Origin: G963663615 sp963663615
GTDB lineage: Bacteria > Bacteroidota > Ignavibacteria > Ignavibacteriales > Melioribacteraceae
Assembly: GCA_963663615.1 (NCBI GenBank)
Contig: OY760517.1
Location: 124,001-188,000, forward strand
DNA length: 64,000 bases
Direction: 5' to 3'
Shown here: positions 33,702 to 42,843 of the stretch, piece after piece
Numbering within the stretch: position 1 is the stretch's first letter
How the letters are laid out: each line of letters begins with the position of its first letter
Made by a program: the position numbers and the translations under genes
The notes under the pieces: generated by a model
Seen by the model: only the letters and a program-made list of their open reading frames with translations
Told to the model about the DNA's origin: nothing
Database searches by the model: none

Positions 33702-35837
33702 CTACTTCAGTAACGTCATCTTTTTAGTTTCAACAAAGCTGCCGGAAGTTAGTCTGTAAAAATATATACCCGATGCAAGATTAGCAGCATTGAAGTTAAA
33801 GGTATGAGTGCCGGCTGATAGGTATTCGTTTGTAATTATGCCCAATTTTTCACCTAAACTATTAAATACTTCAAGTTTTGTAATACCCGATTCCTGCAAT
33901 GTAAAACTTATTTTAGTTGTCGGGTTAAACGGATTGGGGTAGTTTTGATTAAGGCTGTATTGCATGGGAATAACACTCTCATCTTCTACATCAACCTGTA
34001 TTTCCAAATCAAAAAATACCTTTATGGCAAACATTATTCTTGATCGTGCATCATAAGTAGTGATTGTTTCATAAGGGAAGCCAAAACAAACTACTTTGCC
34101 AGTATCGCTGCTTTCTCCGAAAGTACCTTCATAAAAAACACCGGCACAATTAGGTTCCGATACACCCGTGTAGTTTAGAGCCGCTATACCACCCTGAACA
34201 GGCGTTAATACATCAGGGTAGTTTACATCGTAGGTGCCGTTTGTTCCATCATCAAAACTGAAATCCGTATTGTAGTTAAACAATGATCCGGTTACTGTTT
34301 TAACGTTGTAATAAGTGCCTGCTGTACCTGCCGGGGCATCATCAGCGTAGGCAGCTTTAAGGTAATTATGAAAAAAAATCTTGTCGGAAGATGAACCTTT
34401 ATAATCAAGGTCCCAGGCAATTTCTGAGCCGGAAACAAACAGGTAACCACCCTGCTCAAGGTATTCGGCAACGAGCAGTTGCTCCGCAGCCGAGAAAGTT
34501 TCGTCTGCTGTTGATTCTTCACCAAGAATGTAATCAACCATTTTATAATCATTCATATTGAATAAACCATCTGTAAGTGCCTCATTTGTGCAGGAGGCAA
34601 GTGTTTTGCCTATAAAATAAGAATGAATTGTTGCAAAATCATAGGTGTTGCCATCAGAGGCACGATCAAATCCGTTTACAATTAAAATATTGGTTTCTGC
34701 TAAAAAATTTGAAATTGAACTGTAATAATTGGTGTATGCAAGTATTTCGGAAGGAAGCGACATTCCATAACTGTTTTCGGCAGTTATTCTAATAAATTTG
34801 TTCTCTATATCATTCAATCCGGTTATATCGCATGTATTGGTTGTAAATGTGTAAGGATCACCAAATTCAACTCCATCCTCCGATATGAAAACATGGTATT
34901 TTTCTACACTGGTATCGGGTGCAATTAATACCTGTATGGCACCACGACCATTTGGCTTTACTCCAAATGATTTCGGTTTTGAGGGTATGTTTTCATCATA
35001 AAGGTAAGTTGGGTAATAAATAGGTGTACTTTCATCATTAATGGTTTTATGCAGATTATAATCTTTTAATACTTCCTGAACAGTTAAGGTATCGCCATCA
35101 ATTATAATATCGTTATCAAGTAAACGGATACCATGACTGTAATCAACATAATAGTCGTAATGAATATTAGTTAGAGGTTGAATAGCGTGACCGTTTGTAT
35201 AGTGCCATCCATAAATAGTAACATGGTTTGGTCTGGCGGGATCAACAATTTTATTGCTAATTACAACATCTTTTTTAGTGCCGGCAACTAACTGACCTTC
35301 AACTCCTCCGGCATCTGCAAACTGAGCCTGAATGGCAGTATTGTGCTCAATAAATTTGTAAACCTGTTCGTTGTTATTACCAACCGGTGTATATGTAACA
35401 GGCTGTAAATGTATTGGTGCGTTGGTCCAAATATCATCAACCAGTTTTCTTGTTGGCATTGTGGCACCATACTGGTCAGCAATTTTCTGTGCGGTTATTG
35501 GTCCCATTGGTACACGGCAGTAGTCTGAATTAGAACCAATACAAAGGTAATCGGGCATAACTGCGTAATAAACAATGTGACTATTACCGTTTGCATCTTT
35601 CAAAGTTGAGGTAATTTCAACAAGTGTACGCATAAAATCAGGAATATTACCAGCAAGAAACTGTTCAAGTATTGCAGCTTCTCTATCTGCGAAGCTCAAT
35701 TGTTTAACCGAGTTCATAAACTCCGCACCACCCGGAGCATCTGCCGATCTTGCTGGTATGTTAAGCTCACCAAATTGGGCAAAAGTAACAGTGCCCAAAA
35801 TAAGCATTAGTAGAATAGATTTGATGATGGTTTTCAT
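33702..35837 (-). CDS. Large T9SS-exported protein of unknown function
   Basis: 711 residues. Signal peptide SILLMLILGTVTFAQ (1-21). The N-terminal region (about 22-280) is uncharacterised and contains two nearby Cys (LCIGSNSDYCRVP). A fibronectin-III-like region follows at about 295-370. A domain starting ILIVNGFDRA near 388 has a GFPYETI turn further on and resembles the flavodoxin/GATase-like fold seen in secreted proteins labelled xanthan lyase. A type IX sorting domain ends the protein (QNYPNPFNPTT to KKMTLLK). No catalytic residues could be assigned. The start is 5 bases before the downstream end of the flavin oxidoreductase gene, so the two may be co-transcribed. Confidence 0.75.
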   Translation of the reverse strand: MKTIIKSILLMLILGTVTFAQFGELNIPARSADAPGGAEFMNSVKQLSFADREAAILEQFLAGNIPDFMRTLVEITSTLKDANGNSHIVYYAVMPDYLCIGSNSDYCRVPMGPITAQKIADQYGATMPTRKLVDDIWTNAPIHLQPVTYTPVGNNNEQVYKFIEHNTAIQAQFADAGGVEGQLVAGTKKDVVISNKIVDPARPNHVTIYGWHYTNGHAIQPLTNIHYDYYVDYSHGIRLLDNDIIIDGDTLTVQEVLKDYNLHKTINDESTPIYYPTYLYDENIPSKPKSFGVKPNGRGAIQVLIAPDTSVEKYHVFISEDGVEFGDPYTFTTNTCDITGLNDIENKFIRITAENSYGMSLPSEILAYTNYYSSISNFLAETNILIVNGFDRASDGNTYDFATIHSYFIGKTLASCTNEALTDGLFNMNDYKMVDYILGEESTADETFSAAEQLLVAEYLEQGGYLFVSGSEIAWDLDYKGSSSDKIFFHNYLKAAYADDAPAGTAGTYYNVKTVTGSLFNYNTDFSFDDGTNGTYDVNYPDVLTPVQGGIAALNYTGVSEPNCAGVFYEGTFGESSDTGKVVCFGFPYETITTYDARSRIMFAIKVFFDLEIQVDVEDESVIPMQYSLNQNYPNPFNPTTKISFTLQESGITKLEVFNSLGEKLGIITNEYLSAGTHTFNFNAANLASGIYFYRLTSGSFVETKKMTLLK

Positions 35838-35842
35838 TGTGT

Positions 35843-36790
35843 TTATCCTTTACTCATTTTCTCCAATGTAACCGAATATTCCTTAAGCAGTGATTCAAAT
35901 AATTCTGCCACAGTTGATATATCTTTAATTAGTCCCGAACCCTGTCCAGCTTCCATCATCCCCTCATCAATGTCTCCATCGGAGATGCCACGCATTTCCC
36001 TTTTTTTACCGAGGAGTTCCTTAAGTTGTTCTTTTTCAGCACCCGAGTATTCAGCTTTAATAGCCTCTTCGCTAAATTTATTCTTGAACATTCTTGCCAT
36101 ACCAAGTTGCTTAAGTACAAGAACTGTATCGTTATCTTTTGCTTCAACAATACGATTTTTATAGTTTTTATGGGATGACGATTCAACTGTTGCAGCAAAT
36201 CGGGTTCCCATCTGCACACCTTCGGCACCTAGAGCCAAAGCTGCAAAAATTCCTCTGCCGTCTGTAATTCCACCTGCTGCTATAACAGGAATGTTAAGAG
36301 CATCAGCCAGTTGGGGAGTAAGGCAAAATGTAGTTATTTCGTCTGCACCATTGTGTCCACCAGCTTCAACACCTTCACCAACAACTGCATCACAACCAAC
36401 GGATTCGGCTTTTAAACCGTGCTTAACAGATGAAACAACGTGTGCAACCTTAATTCCGGCATCTTTAAACTGCTGTAAATATTTACCGGGATGACCAGCC
36501 GACGAAATAACAATTGGAACACCCTCTTCAATTGTTACATTGATAAGCTCCTGAGCATCACCTCTCAATAGCGGGATGTTAACCCCAAACGGATTATTGG
36601 TTGAGGTTTTGCACTTTTTAATGTTTTCACGCAGGAAATCAGGTTTCATTGAGCCTGAACCGATTATACCGAGTCCTCCTGAATTAGATACTGTGGCGGC
36701 AAGTTCCCAACCGGATGCCCATACCATACCTGCCTGAATTATTGGATATTTAATGTTGAATAGTTTTGTGATTCTGTTATTAATATTCAT
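35843..36790 (-). CDS. NAD(P)H-dependent flavin oxidoreductase (nitronate monooxygenase/FabK-like)
   Basis: 315 residues, TIM-barrel FMN enzyme. Motifs: PIIQAGMVWASGWELAA at the N-terminus, SNSGGLGIIGSGSM, GEGVEAGGHNG with the conserved His, AAGGITDGRG and GAEGVQMGTRF for FMN phosphate. The family includes nitronate monooxygenases (2-nitropropane dioxygenase) and FabK enoyl-ACP reductases. Motifs and length fit both, and no fab operon is nearby, so the reaction stays open. Cytoplasmic. Separated from the upstream DUF5916 gene by a strong terminator at 36807-36839. Confidence 0.87.
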   Translation of the reverse strand: MNINNRITKLFNIKYPIIQAGMVWASGWELAATVSNSGGLGIIGSGSMKPDFLRENIKKCKTSTNNPFGVNIPLLRGDAQELINVTIEEGVPIVISSAGHPGKYLQQFKDAGIKVAHVVSSVKHGLKAESVGCDAVVGEGVEAGGHNGADEITTFCLTPQLADALNIPVIAAGGITDGRGIFAALALGAEGVQMGTRFAATVESSSHKNYKNRIVEAKDNDTVLVLKQLGMARMFKNKFSEEAIKAEYSGAEKEQLKELLGKKREMRGISDGDIDEGMMEAGQGSGLIKDISTVAELFESLLKEYSVTLEKMSKG

Positions 36791-36806
36791 TGCTAATCCT
36801 TTCTAT

Positions 36807-36839
36807 AAAAAAAACCTGGATAATAAAATCATCCAGGTT
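36807..36839 (-). terminator. Rho-independent terminator of the DUF5916 gene
   Basis: Perfect 9-bp stem AACCTGGAT (36813-36821) / ATCCAGGTT (36831-36839), 9-base loop, then a T-run on minus. Confidence 0.9.
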
Positions 36840-36859
36840 AAAACTAACAAGTTTTTAGG

Positions 36860-39502
36860 CTAAATATCAATCCAATAAGTAAGTTTGGCAAGGAAAATGT
36901 TATCAGGTTCACTTGTAAAAAGATTCTTAAAATCACGTTTGAATTCATATTCACCAGGGTCTATTGTATTAACCTTGTCATGAGTCCAAACCAGGAAAAA
37001 AATAGAGCCTGGTAAAAATTCCCACCTTAATACAAGATTACTTTTAAATGACTTGAAGTTAAAATCGGGATTTGAAAAACTGAATTCATCGGCACCACCT
37101 TCACCATCCGGATCAACAACGTATTCATCATCATCGCTGTTATAGGAAATTTTTGAGTTACCTGTACCGTAATTGGTATAATCCATTTCACCGGGTTCAG
37201 CAAACTCTTTAAAGTTGTTGTACTTGCCAACAGTAATAAATGGTTGTATATACCACTGCAAAGTAAGATTGGAAGAGAACGTCCAGTTAATTCTTATACT
37301 GGCAGAAACGGTTTTTCTTTCCATTTCGCCAAAAACATACCGTTCGCCAAAAGTGTGTGTCGCAAAATCATCTTCCTGCGAAGTAACCCACATGGATTTG
37401 TTGTTTTCGTAATCGAAAGAAGGGGAGATATTTATATATAATGCAGGCAAGGGTTTGCAAATCAGGTCTATTCCAAAACCATAGAATGTTGAACCATTTT
37501 GAAGCGATTCGAACCATCCCCACGGCTCATAAACAAACATTTCTCTACTATCGGAAGAGAACCCAAAGTTTGTTGATACTCCACCAGCTGTTTTTGCAAT
37601 AGGACCGCCTCGGTTCATTGTAAAACTGTAATCTTCCATAAAGTAGTTGGAGGAGATATAGAAAGTATAATAGTTTTCGAACCGTGCCCATATTTTGTTG
37701 TAAAATCCGTTGGTTATATTTTTGCCTTCGAATGTTACCGAGTTATACTTACCAAAATATATACTTTTCTGTCTGAACAAACCATCAGACTCATACCACC
37801 TATAACCACCAACAGCATGCCAGTTAATGCGATCAGCCATCCACTGGAAACCAAGATCGTTATTTTCGAAACCGGGACTTACGAGTCCAAACGCACTGTT
37901 AAGGTACCAGTTACCCTTTTGTTTGTTAAGCATAACACGGGCATAGGTACCAGCAAGCGAGGTACGACTGGAATCGAGTTTCATATATGTAGCGTCTGGT
38001 CTTTGAAGGTAGCGGTAAGATTTTTGCTGAAGTTCGGTCATATATTCTTTTGTACCATGTACATAGGAGCCCATAAGTGAGCCATTCATGACCCATTTTG
38101 CATCATCATCAAGTGTAACCCAACCATCAACACCGGTTACATAAGCACCCTTACTATAGTTTTCTTCAAGAATGTTGCTATTCAGGTTTCGGTTAACTGT
38201 ACTTAAGATCAAACCAATTCCTTCACGTCCGTCATTCATTTCTCTTTTAACACGTGCAACACCGTAATGAGTAAGTGGCTCCACAGGTTCATCCCTGTAT
38301 TTACCATTAGCATCTTTAATGGTAGCAGTCATTTCCTGGGTTACTGCACTAAGTACACCAATTGAGGTGTTTTTGTTAAGCTTTCCGGTAATTTTTGCAG
38401 CCCCGAGTATGCGTGTTTCATTTGGGCGGTCAATATATTCTTCATCTTCGGTATCGGGGTATATACTTGGATTTTTTCCTATTCGGCGTGAATATAGTAC
38501 ATCGGGATTACCAAAATTAAATCCCCAGTTATTATTAACACCACCATAGCCAAAGCCAAAGATATTTGAGCCTTCAATAAAAAATGGTCGTTTTTCGCTA
38601 AAATATGTTTCGAATGCAGAAAGGTTTAGTTCAGCCGGGTCAACTTCAACCTGTCCAAAGTCAGGGTTTATAGTAAGGTCAAGATTAAGATTTGAACCGA
38701 GTCCAACCTTCATATCGGCACCGAACGAAGTTTGGTACTGGTTTCCCTTGTAAAAAGGATCGTTATTATCGTGCTGCAGGTATTGTGCTTTTTGCACAAG
38801 GTAAGGAAACAGTTCAAAACGGGAGGAGGATTTAATGCCTTTCAAACCTTGTAATTCAACAAACTGTGAAACAAACCCGCTTTCTTTTTTAGGTATCATT
38901 TTGTAAAAATCAGCTTCGTTGTTTCTACCAATATCCCTGTTAAAGTTTACACCCCAAATCATTTCTTCGGCTTCATTAAACCGGAGTTGGGAAAATGGTA
39001 TTCTTATTTCGGCACACCAACCTTTATCGTCAACCGAAACATTAGCATCCCAAATACCATCCCAGGAGTTATCGTCCCAACTGTCGTTATACAAAATACC
39101 ATCTATTTTGGAACCACCTGCATTTACAGCAAAGTAGTAGCCGGTTCTTTTATCGAGGTATGGATCGAGAAATAAATAAATCCAATCGGAATTTTCGTAA
39201 TTATCCCTCCTCATCAAACTTTTATTAATCAGATGAGCTTCCTTGTCATGCATTCTTGCACCGAAATAGATATACTTTTCATCGTAAGCCATCCAAATTT
39301 CTGTCTCCTGACTTGCGGGTTTGCCCTCATCGGGGTCTCTTTGTATAAATCCGCTAGCGGAAGGTTTTTCCCAAACGTCTTCTGTAAGTTTTCCGTCAAT
39401 AACAATTCTACCGTTTACCTTGTAGGCTTTTACTGGTTGTGAGGAGGCAAATATTGGTAAACAGATAAATAATGAAACCAGAAATAGTATAGTTTTTTTC
39501 AT
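36860..39502 (-). CDS. DUF5916 outer-membrane protein with CBM9-like N-terminal domain
   Basis: 880 residues. Signal peptide FLVSLFICLPIFASS. Residues about 25-220 resemble a family 9 carbohydrate-binding-like domain (IDGKLTEDVWEKP, YIYFGARMHD, WCAEIRIPFSQLRF). The remaining 650 residues are rich in alternating aromatic beta strands (RFELFPYLVQ, GADMKVGLGSNLNLDLTINPDFGQVEVDPAELNL, YFSEKRPFFIEGSNIF) and end in an aromatic-rich strand, as expected for a beta-barrel. The NPDFGQVEVDP...FFIEG block is the DUF5916 hallmark. Probably an outer-membrane protein; substrate unknown. Monocistronic by its terminator. Confidence 0.88.
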   Translation of the reverse strand: MKKTILFLVSLFICLPIFASSQPVKAYKVNGRIVIDGKLTEDVWEKPSASGFIQRDPDEGKPASQETEIWMAYDEKYIYFGARMHDKEAHLINKSLMRRDNYENSDWIYLFLDPYLDKRTGYYFAVNAGGSKIDGILYNDSWDDNSWDGIWDANVSVDDKGWCAEIRIPFSQLRFNEAEEMIWGVNFNRDIGRNNEADFYKMIPKKESGFVSQFVELQGLKGIKSSSRFELFPYLVQKAQYLQHDNNDPFYKGNQYQTSFGADMKVGLGSNLNLDLTINPDFGQVEVDPAELNLSAFETYFSEKRPFFIEGSNIFGFGYGGVNNNWGFNFGNPDVLYSRRIGKNPSIYPDTEDEEYIDRPNETRILGAAKITGKLNKNTSIGVLSAVTQEMTATIKDANGKYRDEPVEPLTHYGVARVKREMNDGREGIGLILSTVNRNLNSNILEENYSKGAYVTGVDGWVTLDDDAKWVMNGSLMGSYVHGTKEYMTELQQKSYRYLQRPDATYMKLDSSRTSLAGTYARVMLNKQKGNWYLNSAFGLVSPGFENNDLGFQWMADRINWHAVGGYRWYESDGLFRQKSIYFGKYNSVTFEGKNITNGFYNKIWARFENYYTFYISSNYFMEDYSFTMNRGGPIAKTAGGVSTNFGFSSDSREMFVYEPWGWFESLQNGSTFYGFGIDLICKPLPALYINISPSFDYENNKSMWVTSQEDDFATHTFGERYVFGEMERKTVSASIRINWTFSSNLTLQWYIQPFITVGKYNNFKEFAEPGEMDYTNYGTGNSKISYNSDDDEYVVDPDGEGGADEFSFSNPDFNFKSFKSNLVLRWEFLPGSIFFLVWTHDKVNTIDPGEYEFKRDFKNLFTSEPDNIFLAKLTYWIDI

Positions 39503-39640
39503 GTGCCGAAACCTTATAATCTCTTAATATCTTGATTAAAGCAGTTTTATCCGAAATTTGAGCCACTGATTTTACTGCAAAATCCTTATCCATTTTAAAG
39601 ACGGATTTAGAAATCAAAAGTTTGGGAACATGTAAAAATT

Positions 39641-39691
39641 TCAAAAAAATCCCTTTGCTCTAACTGCTTTTCAGGTTAGACCAGAGGGATT
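39641..39691 (-). terminator. Terminator of the sigma/anti-sigma/DUF4252 operon
   Basis: Outer stem AATCCCT (39648-39654) / AGGGATT (39685-39691), inner stem TCTAAC (39659-39664) / GTTAGA (39675-39680). A seven-base T-run follows on minus. Confidence 0.8.
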
Positions 39692-39712
39692 AAAAATTGT
39701 TGTACGGAAAAA

Positions 39713-40276
39713 TTAATATTTATTTTTGAAGTTGCTGGTTGAAAACATTTTTCCGTTATGTTGTTTCATTGCAAGAGTAAGTACATCGTCCAGTTCACCG
39801 GTTAGTTCAATCATTACCAATTCTTTATTATCGAGGTGAATAACAAACATTTTACGCATCTGCAAATTATTGTTATTTCTTAGAAATATGCCTGTGTATT
39901 CATTGTTTTCGCGTGATCTAACAATGTTATACCACTCAGCTGATTCCATTTTACGACTGATTTTCAGGAACATATCATCAAGAAGATTGTTACGCTCCAT
40001 GTATCTTACCTTGTAAATACCAATCTGGATATTGGACATTTTGCTAATCATATCCTTTGCTTCCTGATCAGCATCAGATTTGTTAACTATTGTACTTGCA
40101 ACATCGAACATTAGCGGACTTATACGAAATTCAATATCTTTTTTGAAATCGGCATCAATACTATGTAAAATATTGTTGCGCATGGATTTGAAGCTGCGTT
40201 TAACTCCAAAACAACCGGAAAGTGAAACCAGCAGCAGGAGTGCTGCCAGTGCCACATGTAATTTCCTGTTAGTCAT
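39713..40276 (-). CDS. DUF4252 lipoprotein
   Basis: 187 residues. Lipobox LSGC at about 19-22 gives a lipoprotein; the rest matches the DUF4252 pattern (IQIGIYKVRY, WYNIVRSRENNEYTGIFLRNNN, ELVMIELTGELDDVLTLAM). It overlaps the end of the preceding DUF4252 gene by 8 bases, and the two are distant paralogues. DUF4252 genes in Bacteroidota commonly sit behind an ECF sigma/anti-sigma pair, as here, which suggests an envelope-related role under that sigma factor; the molecular function is not known. Confidence 0.8.
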   Translation of the reverse strand: MTNRKLHVALAALLLLVSLSGCFGVKRSFKSMRNNILHSIDADFKKDIEFRISPLMFDVASTIVNKSDADQEAKDMISKMSNIQIGIYKVRYMERNNLLDDMFLKISRKMESAEWYNIVRSRENNEYTGIFLRNNNNLQMRKMFVIHLDNKELVMIELTGELDDVLTLAMKQHNGKMFSTSNFKNKY

Positions 40277-40853
40277 TGTGGTTACCTTGATGGTTACTAT
40301 CTTTTACTTTGTCAAGATTAGGTATATCGAATTTTGATGAAAGTTCACCAATTTTTTCAAGGTCAATATCACCAACTATGTTTACATATACAGCCTGTCC
40401 TTCATCATCAAGATCGGGACTTTCGTATGCAGTAACTACCAAACCAACAATAATATCATCTTTTGTTTTGATGAAAACGAATACACGATTGCCGTCATCC
40501 TTAGACATTACAATACGTTCCCAACCCGAGTCATTCAATTTATCATTCATTTTTTCCATTCTTTCGGTAACTTCGGACTGTTCCTTACCAACTCTGTAAA
40601 CTTCTACCTTTATTAGTTTTAGACCTGAGATTACATCACCAATACCTTCCTCATTCTTTTCGGTTGCTTTAGCAGCAAGCTTAAGTAGGTGCGGACCAAG
40701 ATGTACTTCGGTCATAAGATCATTTTCGTTGTACTCACCAAATTCGGCAAAGTTAAAGTATCCGGGTTCGTTTTTCACTGATTCATTCTGTGCAACTGCC
40801 GTAGTTGCGAATACGAATAGCAGGGTAACTGCTAATAATATAATCTTTTTCAT
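40269..40853 (-). CDS. Exported DUF4252 protein
   Basis: 194 residues with a signal peptide (LLAVTLLFVFATTAVAQ, 1-21). The DUF4252 pattern is present: ISGLKLIKVEVYRVG, WERIVMSKDDGNRVFVFIKTKDDIIVGLVVTAYE, and YVNIVGDIDLEKIGELSSKF. There is no lipobox Cys, unlike its neighbour. Its start overlaps the anti-sigma stop by 4 bases and its end overlaps the lipoprotein start by 8, so all are tightly coupled. Function unknown. Confidence 0.8.
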   Translation of the reverse strand: MKKIILLAVTLLFVFATTAVAQNESVKNEPGYFNFAEFGEYNENDLMTEVHLGPHLLKLAAKATEKNEEGIGDVISGLKLIKVEVYRVGKEQSEVTERMEKMNDKLNDSGWERIVMSKDDGNRVFVFIKTKDDIIVGLVVTAYESPDLDDEGQAVYVNIVGDIDLEKIGELSSKFDIPNLDKVKDSNHQGNHND

Positions 40854-41398
40854 TTTTTATTGTCCTCCAACTGATAAAAATCACTGGCTATATTCCAGCC
40901 TTTTTGTATTGTACCAAAAACACGTTTGTTCAATTTTATAGTACGTATATGATTTGTTGATTTATTCAGAACATCCGATACCATAATGAGTGCCATCTCT
41001 GCCTCCCTGCGCGCTTCGAGTGCAGCCAGGTTCTCAACAGGCTGAACAGTTCTGTAGTTAATTGAAATTATTGTTAACATTACTACGGCAACGAGTGAAG
41101 AAAATGCCAGCTTGGGTTGCATAAAAATAACCATACCAAGCTTAGCCAATATTTGGGAAAGTATGCTTTTTTTTGAACTGGCAAGAGTCTCTATTTTTGC
41201 CTGGATACTTTCCGGTACGCTAATACTTTCGAGGTTATGTGTTGCCGATGCAATTTTTTTATGGGTTTCATAAAAACTTTTAAATTCGGGATAGTTATTG
41301 ATTATAGTTTTTGCTTTAAGGCGTTCAATAAAATTTGCATCACCGTAGGCAGCTTTAATCAACAGTTCTTCTGTATTTTTATTGTGTAATTTCTTCAT
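40850..41398 (-). CDS. Probable transmembrane anti-sigma factor
   Basis: 182 residues from ATG 41398, with GAGAAG five bases upstream; a GTG at 41404 is also in frame but poorly spaced. The N-terminal part (1-80) is helical and cytoplasmic, with no clear zinc-binding HxxxCxxC motif. One transmembrane helix lies near 98-116 (FSSLVAVVMLTIISI). The periplasmic C-terminus has a helical segment rich in charged residues. Position directly behind the ECF sigma gene, with a 20-base overlap, and topology support an anti-sigma role; the sequence alone would not. Confidence 0.65.
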   Translation of the reverse strand: MKKLHNKNTEELLIKAAYGDANFIERLKAKTIINNYPEFKSFYETHKKIASATHNLESISVPESIQAKIETLASSKKSILSQILAKLGMVIFMQPKLAFSSLVAVVMLTIISINYRTVQPVENLAALEARREAEMALIMVSDVLNKSTNHIRTIKLNKRVFGTIQKGWNIASDFYQLEDNKK

Positions 41399-41906
41399 AT
41401 TCACTTCTCAACAATTCACGTAGTTTTTTTCTTGCTCTAAATAGGTTAACCTTAATACTGTTTACCGGTAAATCAAGAATTTTACTTATTTCCTTGTACT
41501 TGTAGTTTTCAATTTCGTACAGTATAAATATACTTTTCAGATTATCGGGCAGTTGTTCAATTTTGGACTGAATCACTTTACCAAGTTCTTTTTCCGAATA
41601 GTAACTAACCTCACCGGCATCAACCGAAGCCAGGTTTTCTGTGGCTTCGTCAATTCTTATACTATTTTTAATTATTTTTTTTCTTTTTCGTAACATATCG
41701 ATGCACAAATTATGAGTAGTTCTAATCAACCACGATTTTACTGAAAGCAGATTGATATCTTCAAAATTATGCCAGAATTTTATTACAACTTCCTGTGCAA
41801 CATCTTCTGCTTCGTCATCATCCTTAAGCATATACTTACTGTAACGGTAGATGTCTGCTTTATAATATTCGGCAATATTTTTGAAAATAACTTCTTTAAC
41901 CATCAA
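41379..41906 (-). CDS. ECF-type RNA polymerase sigma factor
   Basis: 175 residues. Region 2 (about 8-75) has YSKYMLKDDDEAEDVAQEVVIKFW and RTTHNLCIDMLRKRKK. Region 4 (about 115-170) has LPDNLKSIFILYEIENYKYKEISKILDLPVNSIKVNLFRARKKL, the helix-turn-helix for the -35 element. Region 3 is absent, as in group 4 (ECF) sigma factors. First gene of a four-gene operon (sigma, anti-sigma, DUF4252 twice) ending at the 39641-39691 hairpin. Likely autoregulated and envelope-stress linked by analogy. Confidence 0.93.
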   Translation of the reverse strand: MMVKEVIFKNIAEYYKADIYRYSKYMLKDDDEAEDVAQEVVIKFWHNFEDINLLSVKSWLIRTTHNLCIDMLRKRKKIIKNSIRIDEATENLASVDAGEVSYYSEKELGKVIQSKIEQLPDNLKSIFILYEIENYKYKEISKILDLPVNSIKVNLFRARKKLRELLRSEYEEITQ

Positions 41907-41994
41907 TCTTATATCTTTTACTGAAAAGACGGAAGGGTGTGTAAAATGTTACAATGGGAAATGAAAAATTTTGATGTTTAATAATTTTTATTTC

Positions 41995-42043
41995 AGTAGC
42001 CCATGAACTAACCCGTTTTTATCAGGAAATTTCATGGGCTACT
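41995..42043. repeat. 13-bp inverted repeat, REP- or terminator-like
   Basis: AGTAGCCCATGAA (41995-42007) and TTCATGGGCTACT (42031-42043) are perfect inverted repeats with a 23-base loop. It lies between the ECF operon promoter region and the stop of the NarL-type regulator. No strong T-run follows on either strand, so a REP-type element or protein-binding site is as likely as a terminator. Confidence 0.5.
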
Positions 42044-42073
42044 AGATAGAATATATTAAAATTAGGGTTGGTG

Positions 42074-42706
42074 TTAGTCTATTATTTCGCTTTTAATAGC
42101 GTAATAGGCTATTTCCATGTTGGTTTTCATATTCATTTTTTCAAGAATGCGGGAACGGTAAGTGTTAATAGTATTAACACTAAGGTTCAACTCGTCTGCA
42201 ATTTCGCGAACCGATTTACCGAGGGCAATCATTCTCATAATTTCGAACTCCCTGTTGGAAAGCAGTTCGTGCGGCATTTTTTCGCTATCCTTGCTAACTT
42301 CGGTTGCGAGCTTTTCGGCAAGTGCAGGAGTAATATATTTGCGTCCGGTACTAACAGTATGAATTGCCTGTATTAAAGTTTTAGAATTAACTTCCTTGGA
42401 AAGGTAACCGCTTGCACCGGCTTTAAATGCACGAACTCCGTAACGCTCCTCGGGGTGCATACTAAAAATTAGTATTGGCAACTTCGGCTTAATTTTCTTA
42501 ATATCGGTAAGAATTTCAAGTCCGCTTTTACCCGGAATTTCCAGATCAAGAATAACTACATCAACATCGTAATCGAGGAGCATATTGTATGCCTCGATAC
42601 CATCGGTAGCTTCGTACTCAATTTTAAGATCAACTTCTTTGTCTATATGTTTTTTGATGCCTTCCCTGAATATAGGGTGGTCATCTGCAATTAGTATTCT
42701 TAGCAT
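42074..42706 (-). CDS. NarL/FixJ-family response regulator
   Basis: 210 residues. The receiver domain (1-120) has D8, D9, the phosphoacceptor D54 in VVILDLEIPG, and YLSKEV with the conserved Lys. The LuxR-type HTH (about 145-205) has LLSNREFEIMRMIALGKSVREIADELNLSVNTINTYRSRI. Divergent from the HAMP histidine kinase starting at 42844, with 137 bases between, so the two probably form a pair. Target genes unknown; the shared upstream region would be a natural site for autoregulation. Confidence 0.92.
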   Translation of the reverse strand: MLRILIADDHPIFREGIKKHIDKEVDLKIEYEATDGIEAYNMLLDYDVDVVILDLEIPGKSGLEILTDIKKIKPKLPILIFSMHPEERYGVRAFKAGASGYLSKEVNSKTLIQAIHTVSTGRKYITPALAEKLATEVSKDSEKMPHELLSNREFEIMRMIALGKSVREIADELNLSVNTINTYRSRILEKMNMKTNMEIAYYAIKSEIID

Positions 42707-42843
42707 AATAATTCAAATTTTTCTACTGTATCAATATAATAATAAAATTATTCACAAATAAATGATATAGTTTTTATTTACATTAAGAAGATTTTTTTCC
42801 ATATTTTCGCAACAGGCTAATCAAATTTCCAGAGGTTTAATTT

